Assembly (NCBI RefSeq): GCF_035917415.1
Contig: NZ_CP109073.1
Coordinates: 124,001-188,000 of the forward strand
Reading direction: 5' to 3'
Length of the DNA: 64,000 nucleotides
DNA from: Streptomyces sp. NBC_01803
GTDB taxonomy: Bacteria > Actinomycetota > Actinomycetes > Streptomycetales > Streptomycetaceae
This document shows, piece after piece, positions 47,898 to 56,983 of this stretch (its first letter is position 1; every line of letters begins with the position of its first letter). The notes under the pieces were generated by a model. It did not search any database. It saw nothing but the letters and a program-made list of their open reading frames with translations, and was not told the origin of the DNA. A program made the translations under genes and the position numbers.

Positions 47898-47922
47898 CAT
47901 CCCGCACGGGCGCGCAGGTTCT
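47898..47922 (+). promoter_or_regulatory. Shared cluster motif, copy upstream of the O-D-P operon
   Basis: Reads CATCCCGCA then CGGGCGCGCAGGTTCT. It lies 141 bp upstream of the oxidase start codon and reads away from it, like the copies at 34035 and 39381. It also lies 49 bp ahead of the membrane-protein start. Confidence 0.6.
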
Positions 47923-47970
47923 CGCGCGCGCCTCCCGACGTCCGTGCCGGGGACGCTGGGATACCTCGTC

Positions 47971-49395
47971 ATGGGCCTCGCGTCACTGTCACGGCCGGCC
48001 GGCGGGACGCTGTCCGCGCTGGTCCGGCTCACGCCGCCGATCGGCACCGTCTGGCTGGCGCGCGTCCTGCTGGACGGGCGCGGGCCCGGCTCCGGCGCGG
48101 CGTGGTGGGTGGCGGGCGCGGCGGCGGCCGTCCTGGCCGTCCGGCTGCTGCCGCTCGGCGCCGGTACGGGGTCCGGTGCCGGGGCCCGCCGTGCGGCGGG
48201 CAGTGCCGGGCGGGCCGCGGCGGCGGTCACGGGCGGGGCGGCGCTGGGGTGTCTGCTGTGGACGGACCAGGCGCTCGCGGTGGTCACGGCGGCGCCGGTG
48301 GCGGTCGGCGCGTGGGCCGAACGGCGCGCCGCGGGCCTGCGCGCGGCCGGGACACGGGCGGCCGGGCGGGAGCTGGCGGCGGTCGCCGCCGGCCTCGGGC
48401 GGCTGGCCGACGCGGTGACGGCCGCCGGGCCGCCCGACCGGGCGGAGGCGGCCACGGCCGCGCACCTGGCGGCCGTGGACCGCTTCCACGAGGTATTCGA
48501 GGCCAGGACCCGCCGGGTGGTCACGGTCGGGTGGCTGGCCGAGACCGCCCTCTCGCCGGTGACGCTGATCGCCGTGGTCCTCGCCTCGGGTGCCGTGCTG
48601 GGGACGCCGGGCGCGGAGCTGCCGGTCTTCCTGGTGCTCGCCCCGGTCGTCGGCGGCTGCGCGTCGGCGTGGGCCGGCCCGGGCCGCGAGCCGGGGCCGG
48701 GGCCGCCACCGCGCGTGGCGCGGCGCCGGGTGGGCGGTGCGCTCCGCCTGCTGCGCGGACCGGGCACCGGCCGGGCGGTGACCGCCGCGGCCGGCTGCGC
48801 GGTGCTGCACGCCGCCGCGCCCATCGTGGCGACCGCGGCGCTGACACGGCTGCTGACGGCGGACGGCGCGGGGGCGCGGCCGTGGCTGTGCGCGCTGCTC
48901 GCGGTCGCCGCGGGCCACGCCGCCGCGTCGCGGTACGCCGCCGGTCGGGCGCGGGCGACGGGAGTGGAGCTGGCGCGCCGGCTGGCGTACCGGGTCGCGG
49001 CCCGCACACTGACGATGCCGGCCGACCGGCTGGACGGCGACGCGACGCGGGGGCCGGCGCGGCTGGCGACGGCGGACGTGGTCGCCGTCTCGGGTCTGCT
49101 GGTGCACCATCTGCGGCCCCTGGCGGCGGCGCTGGTGGTGCCGGGAACGGCGGCGGCCGGGTGCCTGTGGCTCGCGCTGGCGGGCGGGCGGGAGCCGGCG
49201 GTGCTGGTCGCGTCGCTGGTGCTCGGGATGTGGTGCGCGGACGCGACGCACGCGGCGCTGGCGACGCGCGGCGCTCTCCGGCTCCCGCTGGCGGCGGCGT
49301 GGCGGCTGCGGGACGTCCTTTTCCCACCTCACCATACGATAGGGATATCTCAAGGAAAACAGAGGCGGCGGAAAAGGAAAAGGCGCCGACCATAA
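47971..49395 (+). CDS. ABC-exporter-like membrane protein without ATPase domain
   Basis: A 474-residue, strongly hydrophobic protein. Two ABC type-1 exporter transmembrane units can be traced: a first, shortened one (residues about 1-230, with the cytoplasmic-loop pattern AAVDRFHEVFEARTRRVVTVGW) and the beginning of a second (about 240-450, with ELARRLAYRVAARTLTMPADRLDGDATRGPARLATADV). No Walker A, signature or Walker B motif is present. After about residue 450 the frame enters A-rich promoter DNA and encodes a basic QRRRKRKRRRP tail unlike any family, suggesting 3' truncation. It may be a decayed exporter of the pathway product or a novel TMD-only protein. Start uncertain (GTG 47944 possible). 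Confidence 0.6.
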   Translation: MGLASLSRPAGGTLSALVRLTPPIGTVWLARVLLDGRGPGSGAAWWVAGAAAAVLAVRLLPLGAGTGSGAGARRAAGSAGRAAAAVTGGAALGCLLWTDQALAVVTAAPVAVGAWAERRAAGLRAAGTRAAGRELAAVAAGLGRLADAVTAAGPPDRAEAATAAHLAAVDRFHEVFEARTRRVVTVGWLAETALSPVTLIAVVLASGAVLGTPGAELPVFLVLAPVVGGCASAWAGPGREPGPGPPPRVARRRVGGALRLLRGPGTGRAVTAAAGCAVLHAAAPIVATAALTRLLTADGAGARPWLCALLAVAAGHAAASRYAAGRARATGVELARRLAYRVAARTLTMPADRLDGDATRGPARLATADVVAVSGLLVHHLRPLAAALVVPGTAAAGCLWLALAGGREPAVLVASLVLGMWCADATHAALATRGALRLPLAAAWRLRDVLFPPHHTIGISQGKQRRRKRKRRRP

Positions 49396-49523
49396 AGCGG
49401 CAGGAATTCCCCGACCCATCGGAGCGCTCCCCGCACTCAGGCCATATTGCCCGGCCCCTGAGGCGTTGGATAAACTCACCATTCACCGAGTCCGCGAGTC
49501 CCACAAAGCGTGAAGGGGCCTGG

Positions 49524-52394
49524 GTGAACGGTTCGAAAACATATGATCGGGGCAATTCCAAGGTAGGCGGAATACAGCGACGGGCGCCGTTGCGTCCGCT
49601 GCGCGGCCGGGAGGCCCACGTGGGCCGGATCACCGCGGGCCTGCACACCGTGACCCGGACCGGACAGAGCAGGGTCCTCACGCTGGAGACCCCGGCCGGG
49701 GCGGGCAAGACCCGGCTGCTCATCGAATCGATCGGTATCGCCGTCCGGTACGGCTTCGCCGTCGTCAGCGGCGTCGTCACCACCTCCGACGCGCTTCTCG
49801 GAGCCGTTCCCACCGCGCTCGACGCACTGGTCCACCGGCTCGGCGCGTTCGACAACGAGAAGGAGCTGCGCTCCCGGCTGCGCGCCGCCCTGGAGCGGGG
49901 GCAGGCCCTGGTGGTGCTCGACGACCTCCATCTGGCCGAGCCGCCGGTCCTGGCGGCGCTGGGCGATCTGATCGCGCAGTCGCAGGGGCACCCCGTGCTG
50001 TGGATCCTCGCCTCCGGCACCGACCCGGGCGCCGCGCGGCGGGGCGTGCGCGAGATCAGCCTCGGCGGGCTGCCGCTGGAGCGCCTGCCGGATCCGGGTC
50101 CGCTGACCGGCCAGGCGGTGGCCGACGTGGTCGCCGACCACCTGGGCGCCGTGCCCGATCCGTCGATCGTCACCCTGGCGGAGAGCGTCGGCCCCACGCC
50201 GCGCGCCGTGATCGACCTGGTCCGGGGCCTGATCGAGGGCGGCGAGGTGCGCGTCGCGGACGGCGTCGCCCGGCTGCGGTCCCCCGCCGCCCCGCTCACC
50301 GCCCCGGCGGACGGCGTGCGCGCGCCCGCGCCGGTGCCCGCGTGCTTCGCCGTGCTGGTGCGCGAGCGGCTGCGGACGCTGTCCCCGTTCACCGTCAAGG
50401 CGCTGAAGCTGGCGGCGGTCCTGGGCTCGTCGTTCACCCCGACCGACCTGGCGACGCTGCTCGGGGAGTCCCCGCCGGATCTGCTGGCCGCCTTGGACGA
50501 GGCGATCGCCTGCGGGCTGGTGAGCTGCGGCGCGACGGACTTCGCCTTCCGCAGCGAGGCGCTGTGGCGGGCGGTCCTGGACTCGGTGCCACCGCCGATG
50601 TGCGCGCTGCTGCACCGCCAGGCGGCGGCCATGCTGCTGGCCCGCCCGGACGGCGTCGAGGCCGCCGCGCTGCATGTCGCGCACATCGCCCAGCCCGGGG
50701 ACATGGAGGCGGTGCGGATCATCGCGCACGCGGCCGACCGCCTGCTCGTCGCGGAGCCGGCCACCGCCGCGTCGCTCGCATCGCGCGGCATGGGGCTCCT
50801 CGCGCCGGATCAGGATGGGTGGCTCGGCTTCGCCGCCACCGCCGTGGAGGGGCTGGTACGGGCGGGAGCCGCCGACCGGGCGCTGCTCACCGCGCGGGAG
50901 GCCGAGGCCCGGCTCGCCGCGTCCGCCCGGGGGCCGGCGGCGGAGGGCGGCGACGGACCCGCCGCGTTCCGTTCATGGCTGTCGGTCGCGCTGCTGCTGG
51001 CGGGCCGGCCGCACGAGGCGGGCCGGGCCGCGTGGGAGGCCCTGGCCGTCGCCCCGGACGGCTCCGGGCACGGGGAGCGCGCGGAGATCTGCCTGCTGAC
51101 CGCCCGGTGCCTGACCGGGGAGGACGGACCTGCCGGGGGCGCCGGGCCCGCCGGGGAGGACGGGCCTGCCGGGGACACCGGTCCGAAGGGTGGTCGGCCG
51201 GCCGTCGTGCGGGCCGCCGCGCTGACCGTGGACGCCCTCCGCCTCTGGGGCGACGGCGAGCCCGGCCGGGCGATCGCGTTGCTGCGGGAGGCCGGTGAGC
51301 TGGACCCGGCCACCGGAGCCGTCCGGGTTCTCGACCCGCGGTGGTTCCTCGCCTCGTTCCTCACCGGCACCGGCGAGCTCGACGAGGCGCTCGCCGTCGC
51401 CCAGGCCGCCGCGCGGACCTCCGCCGAGGCGGGCGCGCCGGCCGTCGCCGCCATCCTGCGGGCCCCGGTGCACCTGGCGCGCGGGCGCCTCGACGAGGCC
51501 GACGAGGACGCGCGGGCCGGGCTCGCCGGGGGCCGTGGCGTCTGCCTGCCCCTGCTCGCGCCGCACGCCTGGCGCGTCCGCGCCCTGGTGGCACTGCGGC
51601 GCGGCCGGCTGAGTGAGGCCGGGGAGCATCTCGACGTCCTCGCCCAGGACTTCCCGCCCGACGCCGCCCACCCCTGGCGGGCCATGCGCGCCCTGCTCAC
51701 CGCCGAGATAGCCGGTGCCAGGGGCGGTCCCGCGGCGGCCCTGGAGAGCCTGGCGGAGGTGTGGGCGTGCCCCCGGGCACGGCGGGCGCTGCTGCTGGAG
51801 GACCCGTCGGCCACCGCCCGCTGCGTCCGCTGGGCGCTGGACGCGGGCCGCCCGGACGTCGCCCGCACCGCCGTGGCGACCGCGGAGTCGCTGCGGGAAC
51901 GCGGCCGGGAGCTGCCCGCGCTGCGGACCGCGGCGGCCCACGCCCGTGCCGTGCTCGACGGGGACGCCGCCGCTCTGGCGCGGTTCGGCCCGCTGCACGC
52001 GGACCCGTGGGCCCAGGCCGGCGCGGCGGAGGACCGGGCACGGCTGCTGCTCGCCCGCGGCGACCGCGAGGGAGCGGTGGCCGAGTTGGAGCGGTCACTG
52101 CACGTCTACGGCACCCTCGGCGGCGAGCGGGACGGCGCCCGGGTCCGCCGGGAGCTGCGCCACCTCGGGGTCAGGCGCCGGCACTGGACGCACACGCCGC
52201 GCCCGGTCTCCGGCTGGGACAGCCTGACCAAGGCGGAACGGCAGGTGGCCGAGCTGGTCGCGGGCGGACTGACGAACCGCCAGGTGGCCGGCCAGCTCTT
52301 CGTCTCGCCGCACACGGTCGGCTTCCATCTCCGGCAGGTCTACCGGAAGCTGGGGCTGCGGTCCCGCATCGACCTGATCCGTCTGAGGTCCTGA
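49524..52394 (+). CDS. LAL-type LuxR transcriptional regulator of the cluster
   Basis: A 956-residue large ATP-binding LuxR regulator. Walker A ETPAGAGKT (Lys62) and Walker B LVVLDDLH (Asp133-134) mark the N-terminal AAA-like domain, a helical repeat region follows, and residues 901-956 form the LuxR HTH (LTKAERQVAELVAGGLTNRQVAGQLFVSPHTVGFHL). The size and position match the RebR/StaR-type activators of bisindole clusters. Residues about 532-558 form a Gly-X-Y collagen-like linker. The GTG start has GAAGGGG 5 nt upstream; open frame extending far upstream is a shadow. It probably activates the promoters carrying the shared motif. Confidence 0.93.
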   Translation: MNGSKTYDRGNSKVGGIQRRAPLRPLRGREAHVGRITAGLHTVTRTGQSRVLTLETPAGAGKTRLLIESIGIAVRYGFAVVSGVVTTSDALLGAVPTALDALVHRLGAFDNEKELRSRLRAALERGQALVVLDDLHLAEPPVLAALGDLIAQSQGHPVLWILASGTDPGAARRGVREISLGGLPLERLPDPGPLTGQAVADVVADHLGAVPDPSIVTLAESVGPTPRAVIDLVRGLIEGGEVRVADGVARLRSPAAPLTAPADGVRAPAPVPACFAVLVRERLRTLSPFTVKALKLAAVLGSSFTPTDLATLLGESPPDLLAALDEAIACGLVSCGATDFAFRSEALWRAVLDSVPPPMCALLHRQAAAMLLARPDGVEAAALHVAHIAQPGDMEAVRIIAHAADRLLVAEPATAASLASRGMGLLAPDQDGWLGFAATAVEGLVRAGAADRALLTAREAEARLAASARGPAAEGGDGPAAFRSWLSVALLLAGRPHEAGRAAWEALAVAPDGSGHGERAEICLLTARCLTGEDGPAGGAGPAGEDGPAGDTGPKGGRPAVVRAAALTVDALRLWGDGEPGRAIALLREAGELDPATGAVRVLDPRWFLASFLTGTGELDEALAVAQAAARTSAEAGAPAVAAILRAPVHLARGRLDEADEDARAGLAGGRGVCLPLLAPHAWRVRALVALRRGRLSEAGEHLDVLAQDFPPDAAHPWRAMRALLTAEIAGARGGPAAALESLAEVWACPRARRALLLEDPSATARCVRWALDAGRPDVARTAVATAESLRERGRELPALRTAAAHARAVLDGDAAALARFGPLHADPWAQAGAAEDRARLLLARGDREGAVAELERSLHVYGTLGGERDGARVRRELRHLGVRRRHWTHTPRPVSGWDSLTKAERQVAELVAGGLTNRQVAGQLFVSPHTVGFHLRQVYRKLGLRSRIDLIRLRS
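51117..51197 (+). repeat. Imperfect 36-bp tandem duplication in the regulator gene
   Basis: Two 36-bp copies beginning GGGGAGGACGG encode GEDGPAGGAGPA and GEDGPAGDTGPK. Together they make eight perfect Gly-X-Y triplets, a collagen-like linker inside the LAL regulator. Confidence 0.85.
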
Positions 52395-52469
52395 GGGCCG
52401 ACGGCGCCGGACGGCGCGGCTTTGTGAAGCGATGTTCCGGTGCTTCGGCGCCGGGGGAAGGGACCGGTG

Positions 52470-53162
52470 GTGGAGCACGCGCACCCTTCGGATCTGCCGG
52501 CCGGGCAGCGGCGTCTGATTCTGTCGTCGGACCCGGTCACCGGGCGCCTGGACGGGCCGGAGCGGGATCGCGGAAGGCTGGTGGCCAGGGGCCTCGCGGT
52601 GGTTCACGGGCAGTTGGGCGGGACCTATCTGACCGAGGCCGGACGTGTGGCGCGTGACCGGCTCGCGGACGCGGGCCGGGAGACCGGGACCGCTGCACCG
52701 CCCGGCGAGGCGGGAGTCTTCACGGCGGCGCCCGGCGATCAGCCGGGGTGGCCCTGGGGAGATCCCGGCGCGCGGGCGGCCGTCGTCGCCCGGGCGTGGG
52801 CCGGCGCCGTGGACATCCGCCGTGTCTTCGGGACCGCCGGCGGCGGGGACGATCCGGGAAGGCCCGCTCCGTGGGAGCGGGAGCGGATGGTGTGGGCGGT
52901 GTCCCTGGCGTTGGAGGTCGCCGGTCTCCCTCCGTGTGCGGTGGACCGGACGGGCCGTCTCATGTCGGAGGGGTACCGGGTCACCGAGTCGGATGAGAAG
53001 GACCGGGTGCGGGTGGAGTGGCGTGCCGTGGGGGCGGCGCGGGCGGGTGTCGAGGACCGGCTCGCCCGCTGCGCGGCCGGATTGGCGGAGCGGGGCTGGG
53101 AGGCGCTGGCTTACCGGGCCAGCCGCGGCAAGCGATTCCTGCTGGTCTCGCCGCTTCCCTAG
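52470..53162 (+). CDS. Conserved streptomycete hypothetical protein with winged-helix-like N terminus
   Basis: A 230-residue protein. The N-terminal 65 residues (QRRLILSSDPVTGRLDGPERDRGRLVARGLAVVHGQLGGTYLTEAGRVARDRL) have the pattern of a small winged helix. A central acidic/Gly-Pro stretch is followed by a C-terminal domain with APWERERMVWAVSLALEVAG and LAERGWEALAYRASRGKRFLLVSP. Similar proteins occur across Streptomyces without known function. The GTG at 52470 is chosen because AAGGGA lies 6 nt upstream. It follows the LAL regulator by 75 bp, and there is no evidence that it belongs to the cluster. Confidence 0.65.
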   Translation: MEHAHPSDLPAGQRRLILSSDPVTGRLDGPERDRGRLVARGLAVVHGQLGGTYLTEAGRVARDRLADAGRETGTAAPPGEAGVFTAAPGDQPGWPWGDPGARAAVVARAWAGAVDIRRVFGTAGGGDDPGRPAPWERERMVWAVSLALEVAGLPPCAVDRTGRLMSEGYRVTESDEKDRVRVEWRAVGAARAGVEDRLARCAAGLAERGWEALAYRASRGKRFLLVSPLP

Positions 53163-53791
53163 GAACGTGAGGCGGCCCCTGGCGCTCAACTCCTCGCCGG
53201 GGACCGCCGCCGGGCGGAACGCCGCCGGGCGGAACGCCGCCGGGCGGAACGCCGCCGCCGGTTGACGTTCCCCCATGCGGCCCAGGCGCGGAATGAGGGG
53301 CCGTGCCCGTCTTGATCAGGCGGATTCGACGGCCGGTGAGCCGTCGTCGTGGTCATCGCGGAAAGGGTACTCGTCGACGTGGCCGACGGCGCCCGTCCGC
53401 CGGATCGCTGGTCGTCGACCTTGCTGTCCTGGCGCGAACACCGGGGAGCGAGCAGCCGGCCGGTGGGTCCCCCAGGGGCTCGCGACTGCGGGTTCCCGGC
53501 GGTGGGACGCCTCACCGGGTTGCTCGGGTGGACGCCCGAGAACCCGATGACAAGGGGCGGGTGTGCGACGGGAGGGGCGTACGACGCCTCGTCGGGCACC
53601 CGGCTGCCGGACGCACTGCCGGACGCACTGCCGAACGGACCGTACCGGCGCGTCGGCACCGCCCGGCCCCGCCAGCCCGCGAGCCCCGGCGGCCGGCGCT
53701 GGACGAGCCGGTCTCCGCGCGCGACACCCCGGTACGGGCGGGGATCCCGCGCGACCAACGGGACGCGGCGCCTGACGGGGCCTGGTGGGCG
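53163..53791. other. 629-bp region without a recognisable gene
   Basis: This gap between convergent genes contains a 15-bp tandem repeat near its left end and a 12-bp duplication (GGACGCACTGCC, 53615-53638). Several open frames exist on both strands but none shows family resemblance or a ribosome site, so no gene is called. Confidence 0.6.
53206..53250 (+). repeat. Three perfect 15-bp tandem repeats
   Basis: GCCGCCGGGCGGAAC is repeated three times exactly and followed by a partial copy. It begins 44 bp after the stop of the hypothetical gene. The unit contains the palindrome CCGCCGGGCGG, so the transcript could form hairpins. Confidence 0.9.
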
Positions 53792-54628
53792 TCAGCTCCG
53801 GGGAACCGAGGTGACCACGCCGCGGACGACCCAGCGCTGGAAGAGGAGGAACACCAGCAGGACCGGCAGGATCAGCAGCACGCCGAACGCGAGGATCTGG
53901 CCCCAGTCCGGGGGCTGCTGGGCCTGGAAGACGGTCATCTCCAGCGGCAGCGGCCGGAGCGAGGGATCCGAGATCATCAGCACCGGCCAGAGGAAGGAGC
54001 CCCAGGAGACCAGGAAGGTCAGGATCGCCACCGACGCGAACACGGGCTTGCTCATCGGGTAGACGATTCCGAACAGCGTCCGCCAGGGGCCCGCGCCGTC
54101 GATCACGGCCGACTCCTCGACGCTGCGCGGAATCGCGCGGAAGTAGGTGTGGAACTGGTAGATGGAGAAGGCGTTCGCGATGAAGGGCAGGACGAGGATG
54201 TAGAGGGTGTCCCGGTGGTCACTGAACAGATAGAGCAAGGGCACGGCCACCGATTCGAACGGCACCAGCATCAGCAGCAGGACGGCCGCCAGCGCGGCGC
54301 GCCTGCCCGGCCAGCGCAGCCGGGACAGGGCGTACGCGGCCATGGAGTTCACCAGCAGCCCGCCGGCCACGACCATCGCCGACACGGTCAGCGACACCGC
54401 CGCGAATTGCCAGAAGTAGCCAGTGCTCGACGTGGAAAGGCTGTCGAACACCGCCCGGTAGTTGTCGAACGTCAGGCTGGTGGGCACGAAGCCGGAGAGT
54501 CCGTGCAGCACCTCGTCCGGGGGTTTGAGGCTGCCGATCAACAGATAGATCAGGGGGATGCTGTACAGCAGGCACAGCGGGATCAGCAGCAGCCGGGCGG
54601 CCCGGCGGCGCCGCGGCGGCCGGCTCAT
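53792..54628 (-). CDS. Sugar ABC transporter permease (MalG type)
   Basis: A 278-residue binding-protein-dependent permease with six predicted helices. The EAA loop is EESAVIDGAGPWRTLFGIVYPMSKPV (about 178-203), matching carbohydrate-uptake family 1 permeases of the MalG/AraQ type. Its ATG overlaps the stop of the upstream permease (ATGA). No ATPase gene is nearby; in streptomycetes such importers share the MsiK ATPase. The substrate is inferred from the neighbouring GH32-like gene to be a fructo-oligosaccharide or similar glycoside. Confidence 0.93.
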   Translation of the reverse strand: MSRPPRRRRAARLLLIPLCLLYSIPLIYLLIGSLKPPDEVLHGLSGFVPTSLTFDNYRAVFDSLSTSSTGYFWQFAAVSLTVSAMVVAGGLLVNSMAAYALSRLRWPGRRAALAAVLLLMLVPFESVAVPLLYLFSDHRDTLYILVLPFIANAFSIYQFHTYFRAIPRSVEESAVIDGAGPWRTLFGIVYPMSKPVFASVAILTFLVSWGSFLWPVLMISDPSLRPLPLEMTVFQAQQPPDWGQILAFGVLLILPVLLVFLLFQRWVVRGVVTSVPRS

Positions 54629-55536
54629 GACTTCTCCTCGCGTGTCCTGACGAGGCCGCGTTGCAGCAGCGTCAGCGCGAGCACGATGAGGAAGAAGACG
54701 ACGGTGATCGCCGAGGCCATGCCGGTGTTGTTCTGGTCGAAGGCCGTGGTGACCGCCTGATACATCACGGTGTGGGTGGCTTCCTCGTTGAGCCCGCCGC
54801 CCCGGATCAGGATGTAGACCTGGTCGAAGACCCGGAAGGCGAGCACCGATGTCAGCAGCGCGACGAAGACGACGGTGGTGCGCAGGCCGGGCAGTGTCAC
54901 ATGACGGAACCGCTGCCAGGGGCCGGCCCGGTCGACCATCGCGGCCTCGTACCGCTCGTCGGGGATCTGGTGGAGCCCGGCGAGGAAGATCAGCATCTGG
55001 AAGCCGACGCCCTGCCACACGGACAGCACGATGACCGACGCCATGGCGGTGGTCGCCGAGCCCAGCCAGTCGTGTGCCTCCCAGCTTCCGGGAGTCAGGT
55101 GCGACAGCGCGGCGTTGATGATGCCGTCCTCGCCACGGGAGAGGAACGGTCTCCAGAGAACGGCGACGAGCGCCATGGGGAGGACGACCGGGAGGAAGAA
55201 CAGGGCGCGGAGAACGCCCATGCCCCGCAGCCTCCGGTTGAGCAGAACGGCGAGGGCGAGGGCGAGGCCCGTCTGCAGGGGGACGACGACGACCGCGAAG
55301 GTGAGGTTGTTCAGGAGCGCGCGCCGGAAGGGCGGCGAGATGTCCGGATGGGAGAACAGCCGCCGGTAATGTTCGAGCCCGGTGAACGAGGGAGCCTCGG
55401 GGGAGCCGAGGCGCACCTCGTAGAAGGACAGCGCGATGGAGTAGAGGAACGGTACGCCCACGAAGACCAACAGGCCCGCCAGGGCCGGCAGGGCCATGAG
55501 CGGTCCCTGCGCGCGGATACGGCCCGGCCTGCTCAT
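54625..55536 (-). CDS. Sugar ABC transporter permease (MalF type)
   Basis: A 303-residue permease with six helices and the EAA loop YEAAMVDRAGPWQRFRHVTLPGLRTTV (about 215-240). It is the MalF/UgpA-type partner of the next permease. Start and stop codons overlap those of both neighbours by 4 bp, so the three importer genes are translationally coupled. Confidence 0.93.
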   Translation of the reverse strand: MSRPGRIRAQGPLMALPALAGLLVFVGVPFLYSIALSFYEVRLGSPEAPSFTGLEHYRRLFSHPDISPPFRRALLNNLTFAVVVVPLQTGLALALAVLLNRRLRGMGVLRALFFLPVVLPMALVAVLWRPFLSRGEDGIINAALSHLTPGSWEAHDWLGSATTAMASVIVLSVWQGVGFQMLIFLAGLHQIPDERYEAAMVDRAGPWQRFRHVTLPGLRTTVVFVALLTSVLAFRVFDQVYILIRGGGLNEEATHTVMYQAVTTAFDQNNTGMASAITVVFFLIVLALTLLQRGLVRTREEKS

Positions 55537-56870
55537 GGCAGCTCGTAACCGTCGTTGTCGGCGTAGGACCGGTCGATGGCGCGGGCCGCGCCGGACAACC
55601 GGTCCCGTGGATCGTCCCCTCCGTAGATCTTGGTCAGTGCCTGGCTGAACTCCGAGGTGATCACCGGGTAGCCCGGCGTCACCGGCCGGGTGACGGCCAC
55701 GCAGGACGGGGTGATGTCCCTGTCCCCGCAGGGCCTGTCGAGCTGCTCGGCGAACAGCCGTAGTGGCCCGCCGTCCCCGTACAGCGGGCTCGCGGCGAGG
55801 GCCGACCGCGTTCCGGGGGGTGCCGTGTTGGCTTCCGTCATCCTGGCGACGCGCTCGTCGCCGAGCAGGTAGTCGAGGAAGGCGCCGGCCGCCGTGCCGT
55901 TCTTGGTGTTGGCGCCGATGCCCCACGCCCAGGAGCCCTGACCGGTCTTGACCCCGTTGCCGAAGTCCGGGAGCGGCATGACCACGAGGTCGGAGCCGAG
56001 GGATGCCGCGTAGTCGCCGTACACCCAGTGGCCGGCCCAGCTCAGGGCGACCTCTCGCTCCTGCAGGGCGGTGCCGTCGGGATTGGGATGGACGTAACGC
56101 TTCCACTCCTGGAACCTCTCGAACGCGGCCGCCGTCTCGCGCGTGTCCAGGACGCCTGCCGCGTGGTCCCCGGCGAGCAGACCGCCGCCGGCGGACCAGA
56201 GGACGGGCGAGAATCCGAAGGTGCCCCATTCGGTGCCCAGACCGTCGTTCTCCCGGATGTCCAGGACCTGGCCGTCGTCGTCCCTGGCCGCCAGCGTCCC
56301 CAGCGCGTCGGTGAACTCCTCCGCGCTCCAGGCGTCGTCGAGCCCCCGCGGGTAGTCGACGCCCGCCGCGTCCAACTGGCTCTTGTCGCCGTAGACGCCC
56401 AGGCCCGAGTCGTACATGCCGAGCCCGTACAGCTCGCCGCCCGCCATGCCCTGGGCCCGGATGGTGTCGGTGGCGTTGTCGACCGTCCCGGACGAGACGT
56501 AGGGGGTGATGGCGGTGAGCTTTCCGTTGGCGACGAGGCTCGCCATCGTCGGGCCGTCGAATTCCAGCACGTCGGGCAGATCTGCGGGCTCCGTGATCAG
56601 GACGGTCCCGGTGTAGTCGGCCGGCGGGGTGAGCCGCAGGCGCGCGCGCACCTTGTCCTGTGAGCGGTTGAAGTCCGCCACGATGCCGATCAGCGCCTCG
56701 TTCTCGGGAACCGTTCCCTGGTGGGCCCAGACGGAGATGTCGCCGGTACCGCTCCCGGCCGCGCTGCGCGGGACCTCGCCCGCTCCGGCCCAGCACGCCG
56801 TGACAGCCACCCAGGACACCATGAGCGCTGAGCCGGCGAGCGCGGCTCGAAGCCGCGGCCCCCCTGTCAT
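55533..56870 (-). CDS. Sugar ABC transporter substrate-binding lipoprotein
   Basis: A 445-residue family-1 solute-binding protein. The signal peptide ends in the lipobox VTAC with Cys26 as the lipidated residue. The mature part has the typical lobes, with SVWAHQGTVPENEALIGIVADFNRSQ near the N terminus, SWAGHWVYGDYAAS in the middle and the C-terminal AFLDYLLGDERVARMTEAN region. It captures the imported sugar outside the membrane. It is the first gene of the importer operon and is divergent from the GH32-like gene, with a 113-bp shared promoter region. Confidence 0.92.
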   Translation of the reverse strand: MTGGPRLRAALAGSALMVSWVAVTACWAGAGEVPRSAAGSGTGDISVWAHQGTVPENEALIGIVADFNRSQDKVRARLRLTPPADYTGTVLITEPADLPDVLEFDGPTMASLVANGKLTAITPYVSSGTVDNATDTIRAQGMAGGELYGLGMYDSGLGVYGDKSQLDAAGVDYPRGLDDAWSAEEFTDALGTLAARDDDGQVLDIRENDGLGTEWGTFGFSPVLWSAGGGLLAGDHAAGVLDTRETAAAFERFQEWKRYVHPNPDGTALQEREVALSWAGHWVYGDYAASLGSDLVVMPLPDFGNGVKTGQGSWAWGIGANTKNGTAAGAFLDYLLGDERVARMTEANTAPPGTRSALAASPLYGDGGPLRLFAEQLDRPCGDRDITPSCVAVTRPVTPGYPVITSEFSQALTKIYGGDDPRDRLSGAARAIDRSYADNDGYELP

Positions 56871-56983
56871 CCGCCGCCGTCCGATGTCCTACCTCCTGAT
56901 GGTGTGCCGCGAGCGTCATAGTAGACACAGATATGTTCATGTTCGCGGCTTTCGCGGACAGTGTTGTCATCAGGAGGTGGCCT

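Noticed and set aside
46410..49523. Extension of the LAL regulator upstream to form a ~2000-residue protein
   Set aside because: The upstream part is a shadow of the oxidase and membrane-protein genes. Homology starts after the GTG at 49524, which has a good ribosome site.
53349..53790. Possible small gene in the gap before the sugar permease
   Set aside because: The candidate frames lack a ribosome site and family resemblance, and the region contains simple repeats.
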